A DNA stretch of 59,091 nt from Oscillospiraceae bacterium (GCA_022794215.1 JAAWEH010000019.1:1-59091); one strand, 5' to 3'; counted from the first letter of the stretch, positions 1-8,712 are shown. Notes: generated from the letters alone by a model not told the origin. Made by a program: numbers and translations.

Positions 1-221
1 ATTGAAGCTCAATACTTAGCTTCAAAGAAATTTTGTCGGAGCCTCTTTCAACAAGCTTTGCTTGCCAAAAGGACTTCCGTCCTCTTCTGGTGTCTTTCAT
101 TTCTTCTCACGTTGTTTAATTTACAAGGTACACACTCGCTCCGCTGGTTGTCATAAAATCCCGAAGCCGTTGTCCCCCAAAGGGTTCATTGCCTTCAAAA
201 TTTCATCTCCCCGCGCGGTGC
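1..221 (-). other. Probable rRNA operon leader (continues off the left edge)
   Basis: This stretch has no convincing reading frame. Read on the minus strand it follows a near-consensus promoter and contains short hairpins typical of a stable-RNA leader: AGGAC-GGA-GTCCT near 70-85, CAAGC-AAA-GCTTG near 53-66 and GAAGCT-N8-AGCTTC at the extreme left edge. The GTACCTTG...AAACAACG stretch near 110-135 resembles clostridial rRNA leaders. I infer that 16S rRNA begins just beyond position 1. No rRNA sequence itself is visible, so this is inference. Confidence 0.5.
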
Positions 222-227
222 CTTATT

Positions 228-256
228 AATATACCAAATCAGCACCCGAATGTCAA
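228..256 (-). promoter_or_regulatory. Strong sigma-A promoter reading left (probable rrn promoter)
   Basis: On the minus strand a perfect -35 TTGACA (251-256) is followed by 17 bp and a -10 TATATT (228-233). It lies downstream of the ger operon and points away from it, towards position 1. The start would fall near 221. Confidence 0.7.
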
Positions 257-273
257 CACTTTTTTTCATTTTC

Positions 274-1383
274 TCAGCTACTTTTTTTATCTTCCGATTT
301 TTCCGCAATATCTGCCTTTTCTTGATCTTTCCCCGCACTAAATATAGGTTCCTTTTTTCGCGCTCGCCCAATCAAAACCACAAAAACCGGCACCAAAAAA
401 CCCGCTGCCAAATTTCCCGGCAGCAAAAAGGCCTTCATCTCTCCCCATCCCATTCCTGCCGCAGCAAAGGCCCCCGCCACGGCCACGGCTCCGCCCCAAG
501 TCCACCAAGGCATGACCCTTCTCCACAATACCTCGCACCCCCGGCTCAAAAGCGTCAGCAGCGCCAGATCCGCCAGGGTCAATACCGCCACCAAGCCCGC
601 CTCTCCACGCTGGAAGGCTCCGGGCACTTGTACTCCTTCCAATAAATAAAGGAAGGGCTCCTCCATCTTTCCGGCCAACACCGGCCCAAAGCTCCCTGTC
701 ACCACAAATAGTGCCGCGCCAAAAATTCCGCATCCCCATAACGTCCAGGGCCAAGCCCGCACCCCCTCCTCTTCCCGCCGAGGCAGACACAAGGCATAGA
801 TCCCGTATCCCGCCAGACTCAAGGCCAAAGCTCCGCTGGCCGGCAGTCCTTTCCAATCATTCCCCTCCGGTGGCCACAGGTTTCTCCAATCCACCCCCGG
901 CAGCGTCAGCACCAGCACAAATCCCAGCATCACCGTCACCGCCAGGAAAAAGATCCGCCCCGTCCGGGCAAAAACCGCTCCATTCCCTCTCCCCAGCCAG
1001 AGGGCCAGCGCCAGCGCCGCTCCCAGGAAAAGCCACCGCACTGTCTCCCCCTCATAGACCGCCAGCAGCCGCTGGGAATACCGCCAGGCACCGTGGGTCA
1101 GCAGCACCAATCCCCAAAGCAGGTAGAGGATCTCTGCCGCCCTTCCCCCAAAAACACCCAGCGCTTCCTCCAGCCCCTGACTCAGCTCTCCTTTTCCCAA
1201 CCGCTCCCATAAAGCACACAGCAGCAGACCCACCGGCGCCGCCACCACCGGCCCCAGCCAACCCAGCCGCCCCCCCGCTTGGATCATCGGCCCCAGCAAC
1301 CCCAGAGCCGCCGCGGTCAAAGCCGCCGCCGTCACCTCCAGCCGCTCCCGTCGGGAGCACCCCCGTTTCCCTTCTCCCTTCAC
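274..1383 (-). CDS. gerAB: Spore germination permease, GerAB family
   Basis: This 369-residue, strongly hydrophobic protein matches the GerAB/YndE group of the amino-acid permease superfamily. It is the membrane subunit that senses germinants in the inner spore membrane, together with GerAA and GerAC. Membrane segments run from about residue 20 to 340. A charged tail rich in Lys, Glu and Asp follows. The start is GTG and shares a GTGA overlap with the stop of the upstream gerAC gene, which points to translational coupling. It is the last gene of an operon ordered A-C-B. The family call is firm; the germinant cannot be read from sequence. Confidence 0.85.
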   Translation of the reverse strand: MKGEGKRGCSRRERLEVTAAALTAAALGLLGPMIQAGGRLGWLGPVVAAPVGLLLCALWERLGKGELSQGLEEALGVFGGRAAEILYLLWGLVLLTHGAWRYSQRLLAVYEGETVRWLFLGAALALALWLGRGNGAVFARTGRIFFLAVTVMLGFVLVLTLPGVDWRNLWPPEGNDWKGLPASGALALSLAGYGIYALCLPRREEEGVRAWPWTLWGCGIFGAALFVVTGSFGPVLAGKMEEPFLYLLEGVQVPGAFQRGEAGLVAVLTLADLALLTLLSRGCEVLWRRVMPWWTWGGAVAVAGAFAAAGMGWGEMKAFLLPGNLAAGFLVPVFVVLIGRARKKEPIFSAGKDQEKADIAEKSEDKKSS

Positions 1384-2303
1384 GACCCCACCAGCCTTCC
1401 CGTCACCTTCACATCCATTTTCGCCACCGGCTCACCTTTCCAGTCATCCCAGTTCCAGGGCTCCATCGCCCCCTGCTCCCGATCCAACCCCCAGCAATCC
1501 CAGCCCGGTCCCAGCGCCGCCCGGAGCACTCCCTCCCCCCAGGCCGCCAATTCCTCCTCCCCGGGCCGCCCCTGAACCACCCGGGCTGTCAGAGTGCAAA
1601 AAACCGTTCCTCCTTTGGCCCACGTTTTTACCTTCATCAGCTCCGCCACCCCGCCGGCCAGCTCCACTACCTGCTCCTGCCCCGATCCCGCCAGCAGTCC
1701 GGCCCCCAGTTCGGCGTCGCCTTCATAATAGCCCACTACACCTTCCGGTCCAAGGGCCGCCCAACCCGCAGGCTCTAAGCCCTCCTCCCCCGCCGCCAGC
1801 GCCGGGGCAAGGGCATACTCTCCCTGGGCCAGCCGGGGCAAGATCTCTCCCACCGTCCTCCCCCTGGCGTCCTGCCCTCCGGTCTCCCCGGCCACCCGTT
1901 GGGCTGAGGCCGCTAAGCCATCTCCGGCCGAGCCCTTCACTATATATAATAAGGTATCCATCCGCAGCTCCCGGTGCTCTACCACAAACCCAAGGGTCTC
2001 CATGAGCTCCCCCTCGTCCCCCACCAGTAGCTGCTCGGTCTGTCCCAGGTAAGCCCTCCGCGCCGAGCTCTCCCGCAGGGCCTTGCACGCTCCGGCCAGA
2101 CTTTCTCCCTCTCCTGTAAGCACCTCCGGCTCCTCGTTCTCCCCGGCCCGCACCCCGGTAACCCCCGTCACCACGATCTTCTCTCCGCCGTCCACCGCCA
2201 AGGTGTTCACCAGCTTCAGTTCCTCCATCTCTCTGCTCTGGGGCAGGATCCCTCTGCCTACCAGCAGGATCACCAGCCCCAGCGCCCATTTTCCTCCTCT
2301 CAT
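1380..2303 (-). CDS. gerAC: Spore germination protein, Ger(x)C family
   Basis: This 307-residue protein has the Ger(x)C layout: an N-terminal hydrophobic segment, then a mixed alpha/beta ectodomain beginning with the conserved-type MEELKLVNTLAVDGG stretch. GerAC proteins are normally lipoproteins facing out from the inner spore membrane. I chose the ATG at 2303 because GGAGGG lies six bases upstream; the ATG at 2309 directly abuts that site. The lipobox cysteine expected after the hydrophobic segment is absent: the segment continues LLVGRGILPQSREMEEL with no Cys. It may therefore be held by an uncleaved signal anchor. It lies 47 bp after gerAA and overlaps gerAB by four bases. Confidence 0.8.
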   Translation of the reverse strand: MRGGKWALGLVILLVGRGILPQSREMEELKLVNTLAVDGGEKIVVTGVTGVRAGENEEPEVLTGEGESLAGACKALRESSARRAYLGQTEQLLVGDEGELMETLGFVVEHRELRMDTLLYIVKGSAGDGLAASAQRVAGETGGQDARGRTVGEILPRLAQGEYALAPALAAGEEGLEPAGWAALGPEGVVGYYEGDAELGAGLLAGSGQEQVVELAGGVAELMKVKTWAKGGTVFCTLTARVVQGRPGEEELAAWGEGVLRAALGPGWDCWGLDREQGAMEPWNWDDWKGEPVAKMDVKVTGRLVGS

Positions 2304-2350
2304 TTCCATCCCTCCATCTTTAAGTAGGCGGGGGTGAGCACAGCTCACCC

Positions 2351-3868
2351 CTACCCTTGTTTCCTCCGATTTTCCGTGTTCAAATATCCCGGCCGCAGCT
2401 TATCCTTGGGCAGGGGCTGCCGCAAAAGGCTCCGGCTCCCCACCCGCTCCCCCGCATTGACTGCAAAAGGGGTCAGGTAGGCCACCCCAAAACTCTCCAG
2501 CCCCGCCAGATGCCCCACCAGCGCCACCGTTCCCACCACCACGCCAAAAAGGCCCGCCAAGCCCCCCAGTACCGAGAGCAGAAACCGCCACAGCCGCAGT
2601 CCCGCCGCCAAATCCTGGGAGGGCATGGTGTACCCCGCAATGCCCGCAGCCGCAACTACCACCAGCACCGCCGGGGAGATAAGCCGGGCCTCCACCGCCG
2701 CCGAGCCCACCACCAGTCCTCCCAGGATGGATACTGTCTGTCCGATAGACTGGGGCAGCCTCAGTCCCGCCTCTTGGAGCACTTCAAAGGCCAGCAGAAG
2801 CAGCAGCGTCTCAAACAAAGCCGAAAAGGGCACATCCCTCCGGGCCGCCATAATACTGAGGGCCAGCCGAGTCGGGATCATCTCCGGATGAAAGTTCACC
2901 ATGGCCACATAGACCCCCGGCAGATAGAGGGTCACCAGCAGGCACAGCCACCGCAGCACCGTCAGGGCAGAGGCCACCATCCAGTTCTCCGACCGATCCT
3001 GGGGCGCGTGCAAAAAGTCCCCGATGACCCCCGGCGCCAAATAACCCAGGGGCAGTCCCTCCACCAGCACCCCCACCCGGCCCTGGCACAGCCCATAGCA
3101 AAACCGGTCGGGCCGCTCGGTATACTGAACCATGGGAAAGACGGTATCCAGTCGATCCACAATGTACTCTTCCAGGTTCCCTGTGGCCAAAAGCGCGTCA
3201 ATGTCGATCTTTTTTACCCGTTTCTCCAGCTCCGCCACTGTTTCCGGGTCAGCAATCCCCTCCACCCAAAGCAGATCCACCGGCGTCAGCGACTGCCGCC
3301 CTACCACCTGCTCGGTGATCTTCAGTTCCGGCGCCTTCAGGTGCCGCCGCACCAGGGAGGTGTTGGTTCGCAGGTTCTCCACAAAGGAATCCCGGGGCCC
3401 TTTGACAGACACCTCATTCTCCGGGTCTGCTACACCCCGCTTCTCCTCTGTCCCCGTATTAAAGGATAGGGCCCGCTCCTTCCCGGGGAAAATCAGCAGG
3501 CAGTTGCCCTCAATCAGATCCATGGCCGCCTCGTCCAGTGTGGTTCGTTCGGTCACCGACAGACTGTATAGGGCCCCGGAGCGCATTTTCTCCCAGGCCA
3601 CCGCCTCCCCCAGCCTTCCCAGCTCCCCATCCTGGGCCAGAGGCCGCAGCACATAGTCGCTGACCCGTTCCATCCGCACCATACCCGCAAGGAAGATCAG
3701 CTCGCATCGCAAAGCCTCGTTGCCCCCCACCGCAACGCTTCTCCGGTTATAATCCACGCACCCGGCAAAGACCCGGGCCAGATTCTCCGGCGTCAGCTCC
3801 CCCTCCAGCCGGGGCTCCCGGCGGGGGTGGGGCGGATCGGGCCGGGGCGAGCGCTCAAAAAAGCCCAT
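2351..3868 (-). CDS. gerAA: Spore germination protein, GerAA family
   Basis: This 505-residue GerA-family subunit has a soluble N-terminal domain (about 1-290) with family-typical segments such as DSFVENLRTNTSLVRRHL and VDLLWVEGIADPE. A membrane domain of several helices follows, with PEMIPTRLALSIMAARRDVP and LPQSIGQTVSILGGLVVG. The GerA complex detects nutrients and triggers release of ions and dipicolinate from dormant spores. The start at 3868 has AGGAGGG with good spacing; an in-frame ATG 27 bases further up does not. It is the first gene of the ger operon. Forespore sigma-G control would be usual, but I could not define a convincing sigma-G promoter upstream. Confidence 0.88.
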   Translation of the reverse strand: MGFFERSPRPDPPHPRREPRLEGELTPENLARVFAGCVDYNRRSVAVGGNEALRCELIFLAGMVRMERVSDYVLRPLAQDGELGRLGEAVAWEKMRSGALYSLSVTERTTLDEAAMDLIEGNCLLIFPGKERALSFNTGTEEKRGVADPENEVSVKGPRDSFVENLRTNTSLVRRHLKAPELKITEQVVGRQSLTPVDLLWVEGIADPETVAELEKRVKKIDIDALLATGNLEEYIVDRLDTVFPMVQYTERPDRFCYGLCQGRVGVLVEGLPLGYLAPGVIGDFLHAPQDRSENWMVASALTVLRWLCLLVTLYLPGVYVAMVNFHPEMIPTRLALSIMAARRDVPFSALFETLLLLLAFEVLQEAGLRLPQSIGQTVSILGGLVVGSAAVEARLISPAVLVVVAAAGIAGYTMPSQDLAAGLRLWRFLLSVLGGLAGLFGVVVGTVALVGHLAGLESFGVAYLTPFAVNAGERVGSRSLLRQPLPKDKLRPGYLNTENRRKQG

Positions 3869-3931
3869 TATATTCCCTCCTATACTCCTTCCCATTCTCC
3901 CCTCTCCCGGAAAATTTTATGCAAAACCGGG

Positions 3932-3959
3932 TTGCGCCCCGGCCAATGAGTGGTATAAT
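3932..3959 (+). promoter_or_regulatory. Promoter for the cofE-like gene
   Basis: A -35 TTGCGC (3932-3937), a 16-bp spacer and a perfect -10 TATAAT (3954-3959) lie about 55 bases before the start codon at 4015. The element sits in the divergent gap between gerAA and the cofE-like gene. Confidence 0.6.
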
Positions 3960-4014
3960 ATCCCAGGACAGTTTTGTACCCCGATATCATAGGAAAAGAG
4001 AAGGAGCCGTTTAC

Positions 4015-4716
4015 ATGGACTTTCACGCCAACGAAGGAAAAAGCGTGGTCATCGAGGCCGCCGGCAAAAAATACGCCCGCCACGCCATCGCCACCCATTT
4101 TGTCCAGGTGGGAGAGAGCTATATCGACCTGATCGAAAAATACGTCAAGCCCGTCTACCAGCCGGGGGACATCCTCTCCTCCAGCGAAAAGGTCATCGCC
4201 CTGTGCCAGGGCCGGGTGGTCACCGAGGACGAGTGCAAGCCCGGCTTCTGGGCCAAGTTCCTCTCCCGCTTCGTCCACCAAACCTCCGCCGGCCCCGGCA
4301 TGGGCCTGCCGGTTAAAATGCAGTTTGCCATCAACGTCTGCGGTCTGGGCCGGGTGATCTGGGCCGCCATCTGTGCCGGCTTCGGCAAGCTGGTGGGCAA
4401 GCGTGGCGTCTTCTACGATATGCTGGGCACTGAGGTCTCCGGTCTGGACGGTTTCTACGGCGAGGACATCCCCGAGTACGAGCACATGGGCGTCCGGGTT
4501 CCCAGCCACCCCGAAAAGGTCTGCGACGAGGTTTTTGAGAAAACCGGCGTGGTCATGATGATCGTGGACGCCAACGACCTGAACGTGGAGCTCCTGGGCA
4601 AAGGCGAGCAGCTCAAGTCCTGGACTGACGAAACCCTGTTGTCCCTGATCAGGGACAACCCTGCCGGTCAAGACCGGCAGCTCACCCCTTTCGTCCTCAT
4701 CCGGGAAGTAGAATAA
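4015..4716 (+). CDS. Coenzyme F420-0:L-glutamate ligase-like protein (CofE family)
   Basis: This 233-residue protein resembles the F420_ligase (CofE/FbiB N-terminal) family, which adds glutamate to F420-0 using GTP. Visible family segments include YVKPVYQPGDILSSSEKVIA near the N-terminus and VVMMIVDANDLNVELLGK near residue 185. The start has AGAAGGAG six to seven bases upstream. No other F420 gene is in the window and this group of Clostridia is not generally known to make F420, so the real substrate may be a different carboxylate or peptide. It is a single-gene unit between its own promoter and a strong terminator. Family call fair; function uncertain. Confidence 0.65.
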   Translation: MDFHANEGKSVVIEAAGKKYARHAIATHFVQVGESYIDLIEKYVKPVYQPGDILSSSEKVIALCQGRVVTEDECKPGFWAKFLSRFVHQTSAGPGMGLPVKMQFAINVCGLGRVIWAAICAGFGKLVGKRGVFYDMLGTEVSGLDGFYGEDIPEYEHMGVRVPSHPEKVCDEVFEKTGVVMMIVDANDLNVELLGKGEQLKSWTDETLLSLIRDNPAGQDRQLTPFVLIREVE

Positions 4717-4718
4717 AA

Positions 4719-4760
4719 AGAGAGCAGGCATTGCATTTGATGCAATGCCTGCTCTCTTTA
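4719..4760 (+). terminator. Intrinsic terminator after the cofE-like gene
   Basis: A perfect 18-bp stem (4719-4736 with 4740-4757) closes on a 3-base loop and is followed by a short T-rich stretch. Confidence 0.85.
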
Positions 4761-4855
4761 TTGATAAGCCTTTCACGGAGGAAAGTCGGATCCCCACACT
4801 ACTCCTCTATCTCCAAAACGCTCACCCCATGATCCAAGCGAAAATTTACCCTTTT

Positions 4856-4898
4856 AGGCCCAAGGCCGCCCCGGTTTAACCGGGGCGGCCTTGGGCCT
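4856..4898. terminator. Perfect 19-bp hairpin between converging genes
   Basis: Arms at 4856-4874 and 4880-4898 are perfect complements around a TTTAA loop. The hairpin lies just past the stop of the minus-strand P-type ATPase gene. Neither side has a clear T tract, so it may end transcription weakly or protect the 3' end of the mRNA. Confidence 0.55.
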
Positions 4899-4913
4899 CA
4901 TCAACTTTCAAGC

Positions 4914-7562
4914 TCACCGCTTGCTATAGGAAAGCGGCCTCTGCTCTGCTTTTTTGCCCTTCCCCTTTCTGCGCCAAGCCTTTTCCCCCTCGCATACCAC
5001 CACCGGCGTAACGGCCAGCAACGCCACCACCGCCCACTCCACCGGGCTCAGGGGCACCGTCTGGAAGATCTTTTGCAGCGGCGGCAGACAAAGCACCGCA
5101 AGCTGCATTCCCAGCCCCACCAAAAACGCCTTGTTCATGGCCGGGTTGCTAAAAATGCCGATGTGAAACAGGGAGTGCTCTTCACTGCGCACGTCAAAGG
5201 CGTGAAATAGCTGGCACAGGGTCAGGGTGGCAAAGGCCATGGTATTGGCCGCCTGATACGCCTCTCCCGGGTCGGAGAGGACATACTCCCCCAAAAAGTA
5301 GGCCGCCAGGGTCAGAACCCCCACCATGATCCCCTGCCACACCAGGCGCAAGGAAAACTGCCGGGTAAACAGGCTCTCCCGCGCATCCCGGGGCCTTTTG
5401 TCCATGACGTCCTCCTCCACCGGCTCCACCCCCAGGGCCAGAGCCGGCAGGGAATCGGTGACCAGATTCAGCCACAAAAGCTGCACCGGCGCCAGGGGCA
5501 TCTGGTGGAACCCCAGCACAGTGGCCAAAAAGATGGTCAGGATCTCTCCAATGTTGCAGGAAAGTAAGTAGTGAATGGCCTTGCGGATATTGGCATAGAT
5601 CCCCCGCCCCTCCGCCACCGCCGAGACAATGGTGGCAAAGTTGTCGTCTGTCAGGATCATGTCGGCCGCTTCCTTGGCCACATCGGTTCCCGAACGCCCC
5701 ATGGCGCAGCCAATGTGGGCCGCCTTCAGCGCCGGCGCGTCGTTGACTCCATCCCCCGTCATGGCCACTACCTTTCCCTTCTGTCGCCATGCGTTGACGA
5801 TTCGGGTCTTGTGCTCCGGAGACACCCTGGCATAAACCGCAAAGCGCTCCACGTCCGCCTCCAGCAGCTCTTGAGACATAAAGTCCAGCTCCGCCCCGGT
5901 AATGGCCAGGTCTCTGTCGCCGTAAATCCCCAGCTCTTTGGCCACCGCCGTGGCCGTCAGCTTGTGATCCCCGGTGATCATCACCGGCCGCACCCCGGCC
6001 CTGCGGCACTGCTCTACCGCTTCCCGGGCCTCAGGCCGGGGCGGATCCATCATCCCCGCCAGCCCCAAAAAGGTCAGGTTCTTTTCCAGGCTCTCCGGCC
6101 CCAGCGTTCCCGGCAGCCGATCCAGCCGCTTCACGGCCACTCCCAGCACCCGCAGGGCTTTTCCCGCCATCTCATTGTTGGCCAGCAGCGCCGCCCTTCT
6201 TCCCGCCGGATCCATCTTGCACCGGCCCAGCAGCACATCGGGCGCCCCCTTCACGCACACTTGAAACCCGCCTCCGGGCAGGGCGTGAACCGTGGACATC
6301 AGCTTCCGCTCAGAGTCAAAGGGCGCCTCCCCCCGCCGGGGCGCTTCCCGCTCCAGCGCGCTTTTCTCCAGCCCCTCCGCCCGGGCCGCCTCCACCAGCG
6401 CCACCTCCGTGGGGTCTCCCCGAACCTTTCCTTCGGACACCACCGCATCGCTGCACAGCGCCGCCGCTGCCAGCAGCTCCCGCTGGCTCTCCCCCGGCGC
6501 TGTCCAGATCTGCCGCACGGTCATCCTGTTCTGGGTCAGGGTTCCCGTCTTGTCTGAACAGATCACTCCCGCGCAGCCTAAGGTCTCCACCGCCGGCAGC
6601 TTTTTTACAATGGCCCCCCGCTTTGCCATCCGCTGTACCCCCAGGGCCAGCACAATGGTAACGATGGCCGGCAGCCCCTCGGGAATGGCCGCCACCGCCA
6701 GAGAGACGGCAGTCATAAACATCTCCACCATCCCCCGACCCTGCAACAGCCCCACCCCGAACATCACCGCGCAGACGCACAAGCACACAAAGGACAGAGT
6801 TTTTGAGATCTCCCCCATCCGCCGCTGCAAGGGCGTCTCCGCCTCCTCCTGATCCAGCAGCAGCCCCGCCACCTTTCCCACCTCGCTGTCCATGCCGGTG
6901 GCGGTGACAACGGCCGTGGCCCGGCCCGCGGTAATCACGGTGGAGCCGATAACCATATTTCTCCTGTCCCCCAGGGGGGTATTTTCCGGCAGTCCTTCCC
7001 CCGCCAGCTTGTCCACCGGCGTGGATTCACCCGTCATGGCGGACTCGTCCACCTTCAGTCCGGCGCTGTCCAGCAACCGAGCGTCCGCGGGGGCCAGGTC
7101 TCCGGCCTCCAGGTGCACCACATCCCCCGGCACCACCAGAGCGGCCTCCAGCCGCACCTCCCGCCCGTCTCTCACCACCCGGGCCTGGGGCGCCGACATC
7201 TTCTGCAGCGCCTCCAGCGCACGCTGGGCGCTATTTTCCTGGGAAATGGAGATCAGCGCGTTCACCGCCACGATCAGCAAAATGATGCACCCATCCAGCC
7301 AGTCCTCCCCTCCGCTGGACCACAGGGACAAAAAGGCTGCCGCCAGCAGAACCAGGATCATGGGATCTCCCAGTTGCTCCAGCAGTCGGGCAACCAGGCT
7401 CCTCTGCGGTTTTCCCCGCAACTGGTTTGGGCCGTATCTCTTTAGCCGCCGAGCGGCCTCGTCCTCTCTCAGACCTCGGCTTCGGTCTGTCTCCAATTCC
7501 TCCAGGGTCTCCCCCAGACTTTTGCTGTGCCACGGGCTCATAGGCGTTCCAGTCCTTTCCAT
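4914..7562 (-). CDS. P-type cation-transporting ATPase, Ca2+ (PMR1/SERCA) type
   Basis: This 882-residue P2-type ATPase pumps a cation, probably Ca2+, across the membrane using ATP. The order is an N-terminal cation-ATPase domain, the TGES actuator loop, the membrane motif AAIPEGLPAIVTIVLALG, the phosphorylation site DKTGTLTQNRM (Asp near residue 336), the nucleotide domain with VCVKGAPDVL, the hinge MTGDGVNDAPALKAA near 600 and a C-terminal membrane bundle. PEGLP and the C-terminal NLVTDSLPALALG favour Ca2+ over Na+/K+ or heavy metals. Length is normal. The start at 7562 fits AGGAT nine bases upstream; an ATG 21 bases in, after AAAGGA, is an alternative. Confidence 0.9.
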   Translation of the reverse strand: MERTGTPMSPWHSKSLGETLEELETDRSRGLREDEAARRLKRYGPNQLRGKPQRSLVARLLEQLGDPMILVLLAAAFLSLWSSGGEDWLDGCIILLIVAVNALISISQENSAQRALEALQKMSAPQARVVRDGREVRLEAALVVPGDVVHLEAGDLAPADARLLDSAGLKVDESAMTGESTPVDKLAGEGLPENTPLGDRRNMVIGSTVITAGRATAVVTATGMDSEVGKVAGLLLDQEEAETPLQRRMGEISKTLSFVCLCVCAVMFGVGLLQGRGMVEMFMTAVSLAVAAIPEGLPAIVTIVLALGVQRMAKRGAIVKKLPAVETLGCAGVICSDKTGTLTQNRMTVRQIWTAPGESQRELLAAAALCSDAVVSEGKVRGDPTEVALVEAARAEGLEKSALEREAPRRGEAPFDSERKLMSTVHALPGGGFQVCVKGAPDVLLGRCKMDPAGRRAALLANNEMAGKALRVLGVAVKRLDRLPGTLGPESLEKNLTFLGLAGMMDPPRPEAREAVEQCRRAGVRPVMITGDHKLTATAVAKELGIYGDRDLAITGAELDFMSQELLEADVERFAVYARVSPEHKTRIVNAWRQKGKVVAMTGDGVNDAPALKAAHIGCAMGRSGTDVAKEAADMILTDDNFATIVSAVAEGRGIYANIRKAIHYLLSCNIGEILTIFLATVLGFHQMPLAPVQLLWLNLVTDSLPALALGVEPVEEDVMDKRPRDARESLFTRQFSLRLVWQGIMVGVLTLAAYFLGEYVLSDPGEAYQAANTMAFATLTLCQLFHAFDVRSEEHSLFHIGIFSNPAMNKAFLVGLGMQLAVLCLPPLQKIFQTVPLSPVEWAVVALLAVTPVVVCEGEKAWRRKGKGKKAEQRPLSYSKR

Positions 7563-7576
7563 TTTCTGGTAATCCT

Positions 7577-7606
7577 ATGATACCTGCCAGACTTGTCCGA
7601 TTACAA
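7577..7606 (-). promoter_or_regulatory. Promoter for the P-type ATPase gene
   Basis: On the minus strand a -35 TTGTAA (7601-7606) and a -10 TATCAT (7577-7582) are separated by 18 bp, just before the start codon. The -35 overlaps the stop of the upstream response-regulator gene. Confidence 0.5.
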
Positions 7607-8296
7607 GGGAATCCTGGCGGCTTGAGAAAGAAGGTTTAAAAACTCCCGGTTGGTCAGCCAGGGCTCCTCCGCCCCGCGCCCCACAAGCTGGTAATAAAAC
7701 GCGCTTCCCTCGCTGTGAAGTGTCTGGGCCAGCCGTTCAATGTTTTTGGAGATACACTCCGGACTCGTCCGTTCCTTCGCCGCCACCTCAATGTAGGCTT
7801 CCTTCAGCAGCTCGCAGCGCCCCTCTCCCAGCAACGCCGCGCATTGGGCCGCTTGATGGAATCCCTTCTTACCCTCCGGCGCCCCCATCTTTCGCAGCAG
7901 CGCCTCGCACTCTCCGGCCAAGCCCCCTGCCATCAGGCGGATCTGCTCCAGGATCTCCTCCCACTGGGCCGGTTTCCTCAGCAGAAAGTCCGCCCCCAAT
8001 GCAAAGGCCATGTTTTTGACCTGCTCCTGGTTGATCCCGGTCACTACCAGCACCTTGGCCCTTCCTCCCTCCTGGCGGTATCGGCGCAGCAATTCCAATC
8101 CACTGATCCCCGGCAGCACCAGATCCAAAAGAATCACATCCGGCCTCCACTTCCAGGCCATCTCCAGCCCCTCGATCCCGTCGGTGGCCAAGGTTGCCTC
8201 CATTCCGCCGACGATCTCTAAGATCCGAACACTGAACTGTCCCAAAAGAGGCTCGTCCTCCACCACCAGCACTCGAACGGGCCGCCGCTTATTCAT
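7601..8296 (-). CDS. Spo0A-like response regulator (receiver + Spo0A C-terminal domain)
   Basis: This 231-residue two-domain regulator has a complete receiver domain at about 8-118, with acidic pocket E13/D14, phospho-acceptor D58 (VILLDLVLPG), T86 and K108. A linker leads to a C-terminal region (about 135-231) matching the Spo0A DNA-binding fold: LLKEAYIEVAAKERTSPECI parallels the Spo0A helix-turn-helix and LTNREFLNLLSQ parallels the Spo0A C-terminal end. It is more divergent and shorter than true Spo0A (about 260-270 residues), so I read it as a paralogue. Its ATG overlaps the end of the upstream XRE gene by eight bases, so the two are co-translated. Confidence 0.75.
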   Translation of the reverse strand: MNKRRPVRVLVVEDEPLLGQFSVRILEIVGGMEATLATDGIEGLEMAWKWRPDVILLDLVLPGISGLELLRRYRQEGGRAKVLVVTGINQEQVKNMAFALGADFLLRKPAQWEEILEQIRLMAGGLAGECEALLRKMGAPEGKKGFHQAAQCAALLGEGRCELLKEAYIEVAAKERTSPECISKNIERLAQTLHSEGSAFYYQLVGRGAEEPWLTNREFLNLLSQAARIPL

Positions 8297-8645
8297 TTTC
8301 CGGCCGCATGGCGTCCAGCACGCCCTGCAAATTCACAACTACCTGAGCCACCATCTCCCGCTCGATGGGACTTAGTCCGCCCAGAAACTCCGCGGCCAAA
8401 CCCACAAAGTCTCCCAGCGAATCCCGGCCATACAGCAGATAGTCGCTGGATACCCGCAGCGCCAGGGCCAAACGTCCAAACTTCAGTGTGGTCATATTCT
8501 GTTCTCCCTTCTCTATCTGCGAGAGGAATTGCGACGAAGTCTCAGCCGCTTCTGCCAGTTGTTCCAGCGTCATCCCTCTGCTCTGCCGGGCCAGCCGTAT
8601 TCTTCGGCCAACAGCCACCGCCGCCGGATCCTTTTCCTTTTTCAT
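8289..8645 (-). CDS. XRE-family helix-turn-helix regulator
   Basis: This 118-residue protein has an N-terminal Cro/C1-type helix-turn-helix (about 12-66: VGRRIRLARQSRGMTLEQLA, then SSQFLSQIEKGE) and a helical C-terminus probably used for dimerisation. The start at 8645 is supported by GGGAGGA six bases upstream; the ATG two codons earlier directly abuts that site. It is the first gene of a two-gene operon with the Spo0A-like regulator. An AT-rich inverted repeat about 70 bases upstream is a candidate operator. Confidence 0.8.
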   Translation of the reverse strand: MKKEKDPAAVAVGRRIRLARQSRGMTLEQLAEAAETSSQFLSQIEKGEQNMTTLKFGRLALALRVSSDYLLYGRDSLGDFVGLAAEFLGGLSPIEREMVAQVVVNLQGVLDAMRPENE

Positions 8646-8712
8646 ATCCATTCCTCCCAATCTATCCAATAATAGATATAGCTTGCCACAATCATGGTGG
8701 AATGGAATCATT

